Notes: generated by a model not told the origin, from the letters alone. DNA of 64,000 nt from Natronorubrum halophilum (GCF_003670115.1 NZ_QQTY01000005.1:310001-374000); one strand, 5' to 3'; positions 8,694-16,766 are shown, counted from the first letter of the stretch. Program-made: numbers and translations.

Positions 8694-9305
8694 ATGTCCA
8701 CGAACGAGCGGTCAACGACCGAGATCGAGACGACGCTTTTTCTCACCGTCTCCGGCCCGCCGGGCTGTGGGGCGACGACGCTGTGTGAGCGTCTCAGCGA
8801 AGCGATGGGGTGTCCGTACGTTTCGGGCGGCGATATCTTCCGCGAACTCGCGGACGAGCGGGAGATGAGCCTCAACCAGCTGACCGCGAAGGCCGACGAA
8901 TCTGACGAGATCGACCGCGCGCTCGATCAGCGACTGCAGTTCATCGCCGAGGAGTGGGGGATGGCGAACAAGCCGTTCATCCTCGAGTCTCGACTCGCCG
9001 GCTGGCTCGCCGGCGAGCGCGCCGATCTTCGGATCTGGCTCGACGCGCCGGAGGACGTCCGCCTCGATCGAATCGAGGATCGCATCGAAACCGAAGCCGA
9101 GATGCGGGTCCGCGAGGTCAGCGAAGCCGGCCGTTACCAGTCGTACTACGACATCGACATCGACGACCGCGAGTTCTACGACCTCCACATCAACACCGCA
9201 CGCTGGAGCAAACAGGCCGTGTTCGAACTCGTCCGAACCGCGCTCGAGGAGTACGACCCCGAAATCGACGAAGGTGCGTTCGAAACCCCGTCCGTAGACC
9301 CGTAG
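8694..9305 (+). CDS. Cytidylate-kinase-like protein with degenerate Walker A
   Basis: 203 residues of the archaeal CMP-kinase fold: TVSGPPGCGATTLCERL, PYVSGGDIFRELADEREMSL, FILESRLAGWLAGERADLRI, WLDAPEDVRLDRI and INTARWSKQAV line up with Cmk along its length. The P-loop should read GPPGSGKST; here it is GCGATT, so the phosphate-binding Lys is Ala, and this is unambiguous in the DNA (ggg gcg acg). It may be a paralog that has lost or altered kinase activity, with the true Cmk elsewhere. An ATATTTTTT promoter element lies about 30 bp upstream. Confidence 0.8.
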   Translation: MSTNERSTTEIETTLFLTVSGPPGCGATTLCERLSEAMGCPYVSGGDIFRELADEREMSLNQLTAKADESDEIDRALDQRLQFIAEEWGMANKPFILESRLAGWLAGERADLRIWLDAPEDVRLDRIEDRIETEAEMRVREVSEAGRYQSYYDIDIDDREFYDLHINTARWSKQAVFELVRTALEEYDPEIDEGAFETPSVDP

Positions 9306-9393
9306 CTCGAGTTCGGTTCCGAGCGGTCTCGATCGTGATCGTCCCAGAAACGGAGTGAAACGTCGAACCCGCGGGCAGTGACGGCGACGCGGC

Positions 9394-10893
9394 CTAGTTA
9401 TCCGGCGAGTAGTTCGGTGCCTCGTCGGTGATCACGACGTCGTGAGCGTGGCTCTCGGCCTGTCCGGCGGCGGAGACGCGGACGAACTCCGAGCGCTCCT
9501 TGAACTCGGGGATGGTTTCGGCCCCGACGTATCCCATGCCGGACTGCATGCCGCCCGCGAGCTGGTGGAGTTCGGATTTGAGCGTCCCCTTGTACGGCGT
9601 CGCGGCCTCGACGCCCTCCGGGACGTACTCGTCTTCTTCGTCTGGTTCGTCCTTGAGATAGCGATCGCTGTCGCCGGATTTCATCGCGCCGACGGAGCCC
9701 ATCCCGCGGTACTGCTTGTACTTCTTGCCGTTCATCGTAATCACGCGACCCGGCGCTTCCTCCGTGCCGGCGAAGTACGAACCGAGCATGACCGCGTCCG
9801 CGCCCGCGGCGATCGCCTTGATCGCGTCACCCGAGTACCGAATGCCGCCGTCGGCGATCACCGGGACGCCGTACTCTCTCGCGACGTCGGCTACCTGTGC
9901 GACGGCGGTGATCTGGGGCATTCCGGACCCGGAGACGACGCGAGTCGTACAGATCGAACCCGGGCCGATACCGACTTTGAGACCGTCCGCGAACTCGACG
10001 AGTTCTTCCGCCGCCTCGCGGGTGCCGATGTTGCCGACGACGACGTCGGCCTCGACGGACTCCTTGATCTCGCGCGCCCCATCGATGACGTTCATGTTGT
10101 GGGCGTGAGCGGTGTCGATGAACAACACGTCCGCGCCGGCCTCGTCGGCGGCGAGCGCACGGTCGCTCTCGAACGGACTGACGGCGACCCCGCAGGTGAG
10201 ACGTCCGTCCTCGTCGCGAACGGCCTCCTTGTACTCGCGGCGCTGGAGAATGCCCTGCATCGTCACGAGACCGACGAGGAGGTTCTCGTCGTCGACGACC
10301 GGCACGCGCTCGATCTTGTGGTCGTACATCAACTCGAAGGCATCGCGCGGGTCGATGTCCTCGTGGGCCGTGATGACCTCGTCAGTCATCGCTTCCGTAA
10401 CCGGATCGTCCTCGTTGACCTCGAGGTGGGGCCGGATGTCCGTACTCGAAATGATTCCCAGGACTTCGCCGTTGGTGTTGACGACGGGTGCGCCGCCGAC
10501 GCCCCGGCGAGCCATCCGTTCGTCGACCTCGCGGACGGTCATGTCGGGGTCCGCGGTGACGACCGAATCGAAGGGGATGATGAGTTCGTCGGCGGTTTTG
10601 ACGCGCTCGATTTCCTCGACCATCGCGTCGACGTTCATGTTGCGATGGAGGACACCGAGGCCGCCGTGGCGGGCCATCGCGATTGCCATCCGACTTTCGG
10701 TGACGGTGTCCATCGCCGCCGAGAGGATCGGCACCGAAACCTCGACGGATTTCGAGACGTTCGAGCTCAGGTCGGCGTCGTCGGGTTCGACACGGCTCTC
10801 CTTCGGTCGAAGGAGGACGTCATCGAACGTTAGCGCCTCCGGTACCTGTAGTTTCGAAGAATAGGGCTCGTGCTCAGGAATGTCGTTCGCCAT
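9394..10893 (-). CDS. guaB: IMP dehydrogenase
   Basis: 499 residues, full length. It oxidises IMP to XMP with NAD, the committed step of guanine nucleotide synthesis. The TIM barrel ([20 protein letters not shown] at the start) is interrupted by two CBS domains (roughly residues 105-225: [16 protein letters not shown] and [18 protein letters not shown]). The catalytic Cys loop is [16 protein letters not shown], followed by [20 protein letters not shown] and the flap region [10 protein letters not shown]. The CBS pair likely senses purine nucleotides. Stands alone, convergent with the kinase-like gene. Confidence 0.95.
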   Translation of the reverse strand: MANDIPEHEPYSSKLQVPEALTFDDVLLRPKESRVEPDDADLSSNVSKSVEVSVPILSAAMDTVTESRMAIAMARHGGLGVLHRNMNVDAMVEEIERVKTADELIIPFDSVVTADPDMTVREVDERMARRGVGGAPVVNTNGEVLGIISSTDIRPHLEVNEDDPVTEAMTDEVITAHEDIDPRDAFELMYDHKIERVPVVDDENLLVGLVTMQGILQRREYKEAVRDEDGRLTCGVAVSPFESDRALAADEAGADVLFIDTAHAHNMNVIDGAREIKESVEADVVVGNIGTREAAEELVEFADGLKVGIGPGSICTTRVVSGSGMPQITAVAQVADVAREYGVPVIADGGIRYSGDAIKAIAAGADAVMLGSYFAGTEEAPGRVITMNGKKYKQYRGMGSVGAMKSGDSDRYLKDEPDEEDEYVPEGVEAATPYKGTLKSELHQLAGGMQSGMGYVGAETIPEFKERSEFVRVSAAGQAESHAHDVVITDEAPNYSPDN

Positions 10894-11120
10894 GTAAACC
10901 GTCAGAACCCGCGAGCAAAAAGCGTTGCGAGATCTCTTCGAATGCGAACGAATGACGGGGAACCGGCGACGAACGCCTCGGTTTCAGAAGGTGTCCCCGA
11001 CCGAGTTGCGATCGCGATCCGCTACCAGCCGCTTCGATCGCAGGTCTGTACATTTCAGCGCGCATCTGGCAGACAGTGTTGGATATTCGACCTGTTGTGT
11101 AACTGCCTCCCACACAACGC

Positions 11121-11130
11121 TTATTGATAA
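11121..11130 (+). promoter_or_regulatory. Candidate TATA element upstream of 11150/11348
   Basis: TTATTGATAA is centred about 25 bp before the ATG at 11150. It could drive the short ORF and the DUF5794-like gene together, or serve the latter with a 200-nt leader. The rest of 10894-11120 shows no convincing gene. Confidence 0.4.
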
Positions 11131-11149
11131 TCCAGTTCTCTACTCGAGT

Positions 11150-11344
11150 ATGTACGCTGTGAGCTTCAGTGATTCCCGAACCGCTGGCCGGATGAGCGTC
11201 GCCGCTGACGCCACCAACTTCCAGTTCGGGAAATTTACAGCTAAACTCACAGCGCGAGGCCGAAATTGGACGAACTGGTGTCTCTCCGTACGGGACCGTC
11301 CATCCTATTACCCACCGGCCTCGGGTCACGGCCATCGACCCTGA
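11150..11344 (+). CDS. Possible 64-residue ORF ahead of the DUF5794-like gene
   Basis: ATG at 11150 follows a TATA-like element at leaderless spacing, and the stop codon ends 3 nt before the ATG of the next gene (11348), the spacing of a translationally coupled pair. The peptide MYAVSFSDSRTAGRMSVAAD continues with an aromatic, basic middle and a Pro/His tail. It is not acidic as typical here and I recognise no family. It may simply be a leader region. Low confidence. Confidence 0.28.
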   Translation: MYAVSFSDSRTAGRMSVAADATNFQFGKFTAKLTARGRNWTNWCLSVRDRPSYYPPASGHGHRP

Positions 11345-11347
11345 TCG

Positions 11348-12259
11348 ATGAGTACGTCACAACACCCGGTCGCCCTCCGCCTCGAGCGCATCGTCGGCGG
11401 TGACGCGAGACTGTTGGCGCTGGTGATGATGCTGCCGTTGATCGACGGCGTCTTCCCCGCACTGATTCTCGCGGGTGCGCTAAACGATCCGCTCGGAGCC
11501 GTCCAGGTCGGCCTGTTGATCTTCGGCGGGAGCGCCACGGTCGCGGTGATCCTCGCGGAGATGACCGGCACGCCGCGCGAGCAGGCGGCGATCGTCCTGC
11601 TCGTCGGTGTCCCGCTGATACTGCTCGCCGCCGTTCAGGCCGCACTCGCGCCGGCGATCGGAAGCGTTCTCGATAACGTCATCATCACGCGATTCGCGGC
11701 GCTGGTGATCCTCGCCATCGCGGCCAAGACCGCCAGCGCGACGATCGGCGAGTATCTGCCAAACCCCGTCGTCATCATCGGATTGGGGCTCGTCGCGAGC
11801 TTCGATCCGACGGGGGCGACCGTCGTCGTGATGGACGACCCCGCACTCGTCGCGAACGCCGTCCTCGCCGCGGCCATCGGCGTGGGCTTCGCGCTGGTGA
11901 TCGCCCTCGGCGGGCCGTACCTGCGCGAGTACATGGACATCGATCGCTTCCGCTTCGGGAGCGCGGTGGCCCTCGGCTTGCTCCCGCTGTCGATGCTCGG
12001 CATGGCCTTCGGCCAAGCGCCACTCGCCGCGCTCCTCGTCGCCGGCGTGTTCGCGATCGATCTTCCGCTGGATCGCGACTCGAGCGACGCGGCCGACGAC
12101 AGCGACACCCCCGCATCCGGGATGGGGGCGGTGACGGACGGCGGCGGCGCGGGGTCGGAGTCCGACGACGTGGACGACTCGGTCGACGACGAGCCGGATA
12201 CCGGGCCGTATCCTGGCGACGATTCGACGGATACCGAGGGCCGCGCCCCGTGGCTGTAG
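11348..12259 (+). CDS. DUF5794-like integral membrane protein
   Basis: 303 residues with about seven to eight hydrophobic spans, including LLALVMMLPLIDGVFPALIL, VQVGLLIFGGSATVAVILAE, AAIVLLVGVPLILLAAVQAA and a terminal AALLVAGVFAIDLPL. A long acidic, Ser/Asp/Gly-rich cytoplasmic tail (from about residue 245) ends the protein. Conserved in haloarchaea with unknown function; my DUF assignment is from memory of MSTSQHPVALRLE-type starts. It immediately precedes tRNA-Trp on the same strand. Confidence 0.75.
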   Translation: MSTSQHPVALRLERIVGGDARLLALVMMLPLIDGVFPALILAGALNDPLGAVQVGLLIFGGSATVAVILAEMTGTPREQAAIVLLVGVPLILLAAVQAALAPAIGSVLDNVIITRFAALVILAIAAKTASATIGEYLPNPVVIIGLGLVASFDPTGATVVVMDDPALVANAVLAAAIGVGFALVIALGGPYLREYMDIDRFRFGSAVALGLLPLSMLGMAFGQAPLAALLVAGVFAIDLPLDRDSSDAADDSDTPASGMGAVTDGGGAGSESDDVDDSVDDEPDTGPYPGDDSTDTEGRAPWL

Positions 12260-12312
12260 GGCGGATTCCGAATCGAAACCACTTTAGGCGGGATACCCTA
12301 ACTGAGAGGCGA

Positions 12313-12489
12313 GGGGCTGTGGCCAAGCCAGGGATGGCGACTGACTCCAGAGGCTACGGCGCCCGGGACGACACTCCAGAACTGATATACTGATCGGACA
12401 CCTGATCAGTGTCCGTGTGATGACCCTCTGGAGTTCCGAGGCGCACCGGAGATATCAGTCGATCGGGGGTTCAAATCCCTCCGGCCCCA
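12313..12489 (+). tRNA. tRNA-Trp (CCA anticodon) with a 103-nt intron
   Basis: Exon 1 (12313-12350) runs from GGGGCTG through the anticodon loop CTCCAG, with the anticodon CCA at 12347-12349. Exon 2 (12454-12489) runs from ATCAGT through the T arm GGGGGTTCAAATCCCTC to CGGCCCC plus discriminator A; CCA is not encoded. Acceptor, D, anticodon (ACTGA/TCAGT) and T stems all pair after splicing between positions 37 and 38. This is the canonical archaeal intron position, and intron-containing tRNA-Trp is typical of haloarchaea. The 3' end of the gene is the attachment site of the element that follows. Confidence 0.95.
12351..12453 (+). ncRNA. tRNA-Trp intron acting as box C/D guide RNA
   Basis: Two guides can be read directly. 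ACTGATAT (12381-12388) complements ATATCAGT of exon 2 and is followed by box D' CTGA (12390-12393); the fifth nucleotide upstream of the box pairs with T12455, tRNA position U39. CCTCTGGAGT (12425-12434) complements ACTCCAGAGG at the anticodon and is preceded by box C' GTGATGA (12417-12423); with a variant box D CCGA at 12436 the fifth nucleotide pairs with C12347, position C34. This matches the known Cm34/Um39 guide of Haloferax tRNA-Trp introns. A GGACAC/GTGTCC hairpin (12396-12414) lies between. Confidence 0.85.
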
Positions 12490-12490
12490 T
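12464..12490 (+). repeat. Left attachment site (27-bp tRNA 3' end)
   Basis: CGGGGGTTCAAATCCCTCCG plus CCCCAT is the 3' part of tRNA-Trp and recurs without mismatch at 14724-14750 in the same orientation. It marks the left boundary of the integrated element; the tRNA remains intact on this side. Confidence 0.9.
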
Positions 12491-12717
12491 TACTCTCTCA
12501 ACTTATTCATAACCCACAGACAGCGGTGGGTTCCTTATGATTGAACCCCTGCGTCGGGTCTGATATTTCAGTCGCGCAGGTTACGGTGTGCAACTCTGTC
12601 TGGCAGTTCTATTGCAGGTATGTGGGTGAAAGTGATAAAACTCGCCCTCAATGAATTGACTCGCTAAAGGCGACATAGGCGATTGTACCAGGATCAAGTT
12701 AGATCTGACCGGGGAAT

Positions 12718-12726
12718 GATTTATAT
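12718..12726 (+). promoter_or_regulatory. TATA box of the element's membrane protein gene
   Basis: GATTTATATT at about 27 bp before the ATG at 12750, the expected spacing for a leaderless transcript. It argues for starting at the ATG rather than the TTG at 12726. Confidence 0.5.
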
Positions 12727-12749
12727 TGAGTAATTGTCTTAAATGGAAT

Positions 12750-13460
12750 ATGTCCGCCGCAACCAATCTTGGCCAACTATCTTACGCCTCATTTTATCTA
12801 CCTCCCCTTACGTTCGGATATCTTTCCTTCGAAGATAACAATCCATTTATCACATACATCGCGCAGATCAATTTCGAAATCCTCATTTTTAGTCTTAAAC
12901 CGATTCACGCGTTCTGGTTTCTCACAGCGTTCACATTTTTAGGAGCAATGCAGGCCCATGGTGTTGCCCGTGCTATCTACGGACCAGATGGACCAGAGAA
13001 GCGTCCAAAACACAAGACTATACATATACGCCATTCACTGTCATTTGTCCTCGGGACCGATGCAGAAAATATCCCGGTAATACCGTGTCGACTGGCTCAC
13101 AGAGGATTGATACGAGAGTTACTGAGAGATATAAATCAGGATCGAAATCAGTTGAAGGCGAGCTTTAAGCAATTTAAGGAAATTGGATTGATGTTGACTT
13201 TGTCAAAGATTCCACGGGTTCTGTATTTCACCCCAATGGGGCTACATCGCTTATCGGGACGGGTAGCATTCATTGCGCTCGGAGCGGTTCTCTATTTCGG
13301 GAGAGGGAGTTATGTAGCATTTGTGTTGTTTGCTGCATTATTTGTTCTTCTATTCCGAAAGATCATCTGGGCACCCCTCCCAACCGTTTTGAATACCGAT
13401 GGTCTCGATGATAGGTTCACTGCAGAATATCAGTCAAATGACGTAAATGACGAAGGATGA
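12750..13460 (+). CDS. Unknown membrane protein carried by the integrative element
   Basis: 236 residues. Hydrophobic spans are visible near the N-terminus (ASFYLPPLTFGYLSF; NFEILIFSLKPIHAFWFLTAF) and near the C-terminus (GRVAFIALGAVLYFG; YVAFVLFAALFVLLF). A central soluble loop of about 90 residues contains KTIHIRHSLSFVLGTDAEN and basic helices. Codon use (AAA, ATT, TTT, AGA) is AT-rich and unlike the surrounding chromosome, showing foreign origin. I recognise no family. As the only cargo of the element it could be a superinfection-exclusion or host-modifying protein, but nothing in the sequence proves that. Confidence 0.7.
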   Translation: MSAATNLGQLSYASFYLPPLTFGYLSFEDNNPFITYIAQINFEILIFSLKPIHAFWFLTAFTFLGAMQAHGVARAIYGPDGPEKRPKHKTIHIRHSLSFVLGTDAENIPVIPCRLAHRGLIRELLRDINQDRNQLKASFKQFKEIGLMLTLSKIPRVLYFTPMGLHRLSGRVAFIALGAVLYFGRGSYVAFVLFAALFVLLFRKIIWAPLPTVLNTDGLDDRFTAEYQSNDVNDEG

Positions 13461-13585
13461 TTCCGACATAAAATTCAGATCGTAGAGTTAAGAATATATG
13501 CGTGCAGAATACACGAGAGTGTAGTAAATAGACGATCTATATCCAGTATATACTTCTCATAACTACAGAGTTTATTTCATATTTA

Positions 13586-14593
13586 TCAGAGATTATCGAG
13601 ATACTTTTTCCTTGTTACTGCCTTCTCATCTTCCTGTCGTGTATCATAGTGTTCTTCAAGAACGTCTACAGTTACGTTCGCCCGTTCACTCAACTTCTCA
13701 TTCGGCCACTCTTGGTTCAAATGATACGTGATAGCCGCTCGTCGTAGAGGGTGAGGACTCATTGAGGAAGGGCATTTCGACGAATCTTTCTTTCTCACAG
13801 CAGCATCACACGCCTCAATGGTTCGATTATGTGGACAACCCCCGTGAACTTTGCACGGTCGGGTGATCCCGTACATATTCTTCCGCAATGCGGTGTGGGA
13901 CACTCGTTGATTACGAGTGGTGAAAAGCGGCTCTCTGCCACTTTCCTCAACAATATTGTGCCGATGCCCCTCGATATAGTCATCAAGGACTTCCCGCATT
14001 GAGTCGCCGGTGTTGATTTTCCGTTGCGCCTCAATGCCGTTCTTCAGCGGAGTTCCAGTGTCCGGGCGATGGCGGATCTTAATCTGCTTCCGGGAAGAGA
14101 GGTAGTCGTCGAGATCGATGGCAACGACTGTTCCCATTCGGAGGCAGGTGTGCCATATGAGCTGGAAGATCGCATGTCGTCGTTGTGCATACTCGAATTT
14201 GTAGAAGAAGTCCAGAATGTCTTCTACTCTATCCTGCGACAACGTATCGTCACTAACTCGATCGTCTTCATCGAGCTTCGGGAGTTGGACGAGTTCAGCA
14301 GTCCCTTGCTCGAGAAGTTCTGCCTGCTCGCACCAGCGGAGGAACACCCGGAGGGTCGAGAGATTGTTCTTCAGCGTGACCTCCTTGATACCCTGTCCTC
14401 GTCGTCGGAGCTTGTACTGTTTCAGGTGGTAGCCGTGAAGCTCTCCGACCTCCTCAATGCCTTGGTTCTCGCAAAACCGAATTAGCTCTTTGAGTGCGTA
14501 CTTGTAGTTTCGATGGCTGGCTTTGCTAACTTCTCCCTCACGCTCTGCGAGGAAGTCCTCTACTGCTTGTGACGGCGTTACGTTCGGTGTCAT
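13586..14593 (-). CDS. Tyrosine recombinase / integrase (XerC-like)
   Basis: 335 residues. An N-terminal SAM-like core-binding domain (SQAVEDFLAEREGEVSKASH ... LKNNLSTLRVFLRWCEQAEL) is followed by a catalytic domain with Arg in LIWHTCLRMGTVVAIDLDD, H-P-L-R-R as the HxxR box (SPHPLRRAAITYHL) and the nucleophilic Tyr in LEEHYDTR. An insertion rich in Cys and His (CKVHGGCPHNRTIEACD) lies before the HxxR box and may bind zinc. Start at ATG 14593; the preceding 16 in-frame codons look non-coding. It presumably acts on the 27-bp tRNA-Trp repeat flanking it. Confidence 0.9.
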   Translation of the reverse strand: MTPNVTPSQAVEDFLAEREGEVSKASHRNYKYALKELIRFCENQGIEEVGELHGYHLKQYKLRRRGQGIKEVTLKNNLSTLRVFLRWCEQAELLEQGTAELVQLPKLDEDDRVSDDTLSQDRVEDILDFFYKFEYAQRRHAIFQLIWHTCLRMGTVVAIDLDDYLSSRKQIKIRHRPDTGTPLKNGIEAQRKINTGDSMREVLDDYIEGHRHNIVEESGREPLFTTRNQRVSHTALRKNMYGITRPCKVHGGCPHNRTIEACDAAVRKKDSSKCPSSMSPHPLRRAAITYHLNQEWPNEKLSERANVTVDVLEEHYDTRQEDEKAVTRKKYLDNL

Positions 14594-14723
14594 TGGTATC
14601 GTTCTGAACCGCCGAACGTGAGCTGACCACCGGATCAACATTCGAATGATGACCCACTCGCGTTCCGCCCTCAGGTATCAGCACTTGCGGTGCGGCCCGC
14701 GCTGGAACGGAGTGGAAGCGCGG

Positions 14724-14750
14724 CGGGGGTTCAAATCCCTCCGGCCCCAT
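14724..14750 (+). repeat. Right attachment site (27-bp copy of tRNA-Trp 3' end)
   Basis: An exact copy of 12464-12490, lacking the rest of the tRNA. It lies 130 bp beyond the integrase start codon and defines the right edge of the element. Confidence 0.9.
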
Positions 14751-14753
14751 ATT

Positions 14754-14783
14754 CTCGCCGCTCACAAACTCGTGAGCGGCGAG
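14754..14783. terminator. 12-bp perfect hairpin beyond the right attachment site
   Basis: CTCGCCGCTCAC (14754-14765) pairs perfectly with GTGAGCGGCGAG (14772-14783) around a 6-nt loop. Before the element inserted this would have lain 3-4 nt after tRNA-Trp, so it may be the original end-of-transcript or 3' processing structure of the tRNA. It is now separated from the tRNA by 2.26 kb. Confidence 0.45.
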
Positions 14784-14884
14784 TATTGAAAGCGGATGAG
14801 CCCGCGGACGAGCGAAGCGACGGCCTCGCGGCCCAAATATTATTATTTTGATAATGATTAGGAGCCCCCGCTCGCCGAACTACG

Positions 14885-15298
14885 ATGACGACGAACTCCG
14901 AGCGCACGGACGGCAGAGACTACGCGGATGATCTCGAGGACCTCCCTTCCGACGGACAACGTGCTTCAACTCGAGGAGTACCTCGACATGCACGCGCGAT
15001 CGGCCATCGCACCCGCTACGAGATCTGTTACCGACTCGTCCACGACGGGGAGATGAGTCCCAAAGAACTCGAGGAAGCGATCGGGATCGACGACAGCACC
15101 CTGCACTACCGCCTCAATAAACTGCTCGAGGTCGATCTCGTAGAGAAACGCCAGCGCACGGAGCGGGGACAGGACGGGCTGTACACATACTATCGGGCGA
15201 CCGTCTTCGGCGAGGTCGTGCTCACCGACGGCGTCGACGGACTGAGCCGTAGCGAGCGGGCGTTCGAGGCGATGTGCGACGGGTCGCTCGAGGACTGA
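14885..15298 (+). CDS. Winged helix-turn-helix regulator (ArsR-like)
   Basis: 137 residues. After a charged N-terminal tail, HARAIGHRTRYEICYRLVHD, then SPKELEEAIGIDDSTLHYRL, NKLLEVDLVEKRQRTERGQD and a beta wing YTYYRATVFGEVVL form a complete winged HTH. Target unknown. It is preceded by an AT-rich block (14836-14862, ATTATTATTTTGATAATGAT) with dyad symmetry, a likely promoter/operator. It lies just outside the tRNA-Trp element and may belong to an older, decayed insertion with the pseudogene that follows. Confidence 0.78.
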   Translation: MTTNSERTDGRDYADDLEDLPSDGQRASTRGVPRHARAIGHRTRYEICYRLVHDGEMSPKELEEAIGIDDSTLHYRLNKLLEVDLVEKRQRTERGQDGLYTYYRATVFGEVVLTDGVDGLSRSERAFEAMCDGSLED

Positions 15299-15303
15299 GT
15301 CAG

Positions 15304-15951
15304 CGGCTGTGCAGTTCACAGTGTTTTTGCAGCAGGTCCGAGGGTGTTGATTGGAGTGGGTTCTCGAGGCCGCCTCTCGAGCCTGCACACTCTCCGAATG
15401 CGTTCCCAAATAGTGATGCTGAAACGTTTCGTAATCATCCCAGCCGCCCCACTGCATCAACACTGACGGGAGTACCTCGGCTTCGAGTGCCAGGTGCCCC
15501 CACGTCCGGCGGAGATCGTGCGGTCCAACGTATAGCATCGATCGTCGTCCTCCCGTTCGGCGAGTTCCGCAACTGTACTCCCAATCCACCGCCGAACCGT
15601 CCGTGGCGTAACCTCGAGAACGCGATCGTCGGACTCGAGTCATTGCGATAGAACCCGAACCATCCCGGCGAGCGCCGTGGGTATGGGCGTCTGGCGTTCT
15701 TTCTCGCTTTTTCCTTCCGGTATCCGTAGGAACCACTGGCCGGCATCGTTGCCCTGGTAGACATCTCGAGGGCGAACGTCAGTGACTTCAGGAACGCGGC
15801 AGCCACAGCGAGCCATGAACGCGAGCGCGACCTGTTTCGTCGGTCCGTTGTCGTACACCGCTAGGAGCCGATCGCGTTCCATTTCGGTCAGGCGGACTTG
15901 TCGACCGTCGGCGGTGTCGTATGTCTCGAGTTGCACGTCTGGTTTCGCCAC
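15304..15951 (-). pseudogene. Decayed tyrosine recombinase
   Basis: The minus strand opens MAKPDVQLETYDTADGRQVR, with the first catalytic Arg region LAFMARCGCRVPEVTDV, and runs to VLSQ followed by an in-frame TGA (15640). Reading on in the same frame gives LESDDRVLEVTPRTVRRWIG and VAELAEREDDDR. A shift of frame then gives LYVGPHDLRRTWGHLALEAE (HxxR box) and MQWGGWDDYETFQHHYLG with the catalytic Tyr. One nonsense mutation and one frameshift, plus loss of the core-binding domain, make it non-functional. It is not closely similar to the intact integrase nearby. Confidence 0.75.
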
Positions 15952-16340
15952 AGACCGGACGTAAAAGCGTCCCGCGCGAGCCGATCAGTGGGGATTCGGC
16001 CCAAATGGGTCGAATTCTGTCCGAGAATCAGGATTTCTTGGACAGTCGCTCGTACAGTCCTCTGGACCGGGGAGAGACACTCCCATCGGATCTCTGTTCA
16101 TTAACAGCAACCACCGAACTGCTCGGTACTGGAAATCACAACTGGTCGGTATGAGCGTAGTTGAGATCAGAGCAGGAGTTTTTCGTTCCCATATTCCAGA
16201 TGTGATTTCTGTAGTGTTAGCTTATAACTAGTGGCGATAGCGACTGGGCGGAATCTATTTCACGTGCCCCGTGCTAGTTAGTTTTGAAAAACTCGCCACT
16301 CAGGACTCTGAAAGAGTTCGCCAAAGATAATGTATTTGTT
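15952..16340. other. Intergenic, AT-richer, no gene seen
   Basis: No convincing ORF, tRNA or repeat. An in-frame TTG extension of the next gene to 16284 exists but lacks homology-like character. This begins a lower-GC stretch that continues to about 17.3 kb and suggests past insertion. Confidence 0.5.
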
Positions 16341-16766
16341 ATGTCCCGTTCATTTGTCGAAATAGATGTTCTGTTGCCAGTGGCGGACCAAGAAGATGCT
16401 TCCAACACGTGCAGTGCAGTCTACCCGTATTTGGAAGGGAAAGACTGTCGACTTCATGTGATTCACGTCATCCAGAAGGAGCCAGACAACGTTGATCAAG
16501 CCGCGATCAAACATCGTTCCAACGAAATTTTCACAGTTGTTAGAGAGTGTTTTGAGGCGTCGGAAATCCCTGTCTCGACCGATATTCGTTATGGACGGAA
16601 CATTGCTGACGTAATTCTCGAGGCCGCCGACGAGTACACAGCCGAATCTATCATATTAACTCCACGCAATCGATCAATTTGGCGTAAACTACGTTCGCAG
16701 AACGTTCTCGGTTCATTGATAACAGCGGTCGAACAACCACTTATAATTATTCCAGCAACCGACTAA
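16341..16766 (+). CDS. UspA-like stress protein
   Basis: 141 residues with the Usp alpha/beta fold: EIDVLLPVADQEDASNTCSA at strand 1, LHVIHVIQ at strand 2, VSTDIRYGRNIADVILEAAD and ESIILTPRNRSIWRKLRSQN, ending AVEQPLIIIPATD. The usual nucleotide-binding GxxGxxxxxxxxGS(V)S/T motif is poorly preserved (RNRSIWRKLRSQNVLGSLI), so ATP binding is doubtful. AT-rich codon use sets it apart from core genes. It stands alone. Confidence 0.75.
   Translation: MSRSFVEIDVLLPVADQEDASNTCSAVYPYLEGKDCRLHVIHVIQKEPDNVDQAAIKHRSNEIFTVVRECFEASEIPVSTDIRYGRNIADVILEAADEYTAESIILTPRNRSIWRKLRSQNVLGSLITAVEQPLIIIPATD

Larger units (their letters stand above)
12464..14750. mobile_element. Minimal integrative element in tRNA-Trp (about 2.26 kb)
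   Basis: The segment is bounded by a 27-bp perfect direct repeat of the tRNA-Trp 3' end. It is visibly richer in A+T than the flanking chromosome and carries only a tyrosine recombinase (13586-14593, minus) and one membrane protein gene (12750-13460, plus). No replication, packaging or transfer gene is present, so it is either a satellite needing a helper or a reduced remnant whose integrase is still intact. Family resemblance is to SSV/pNOB-type and haloarchaeal provirus integration into tRNA 3' ends. Confidence 0.85.

Noticed and set aside
10925-11335. Long overlapping ORFs between the IMP dehydrogenase and DUF5794-like genes
   Set aside because: No acidic bias or family match; only the short ORF from 11150 has promoter and spacing support, and it is listed at low confidence.
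14538-14765. Minus-strand ORF with MGPEGFEPPPRF
   Set aside because: It is the translation of the att repeat and integrase upstream region, a known artefact where tRNA 3' ends are read as protein.
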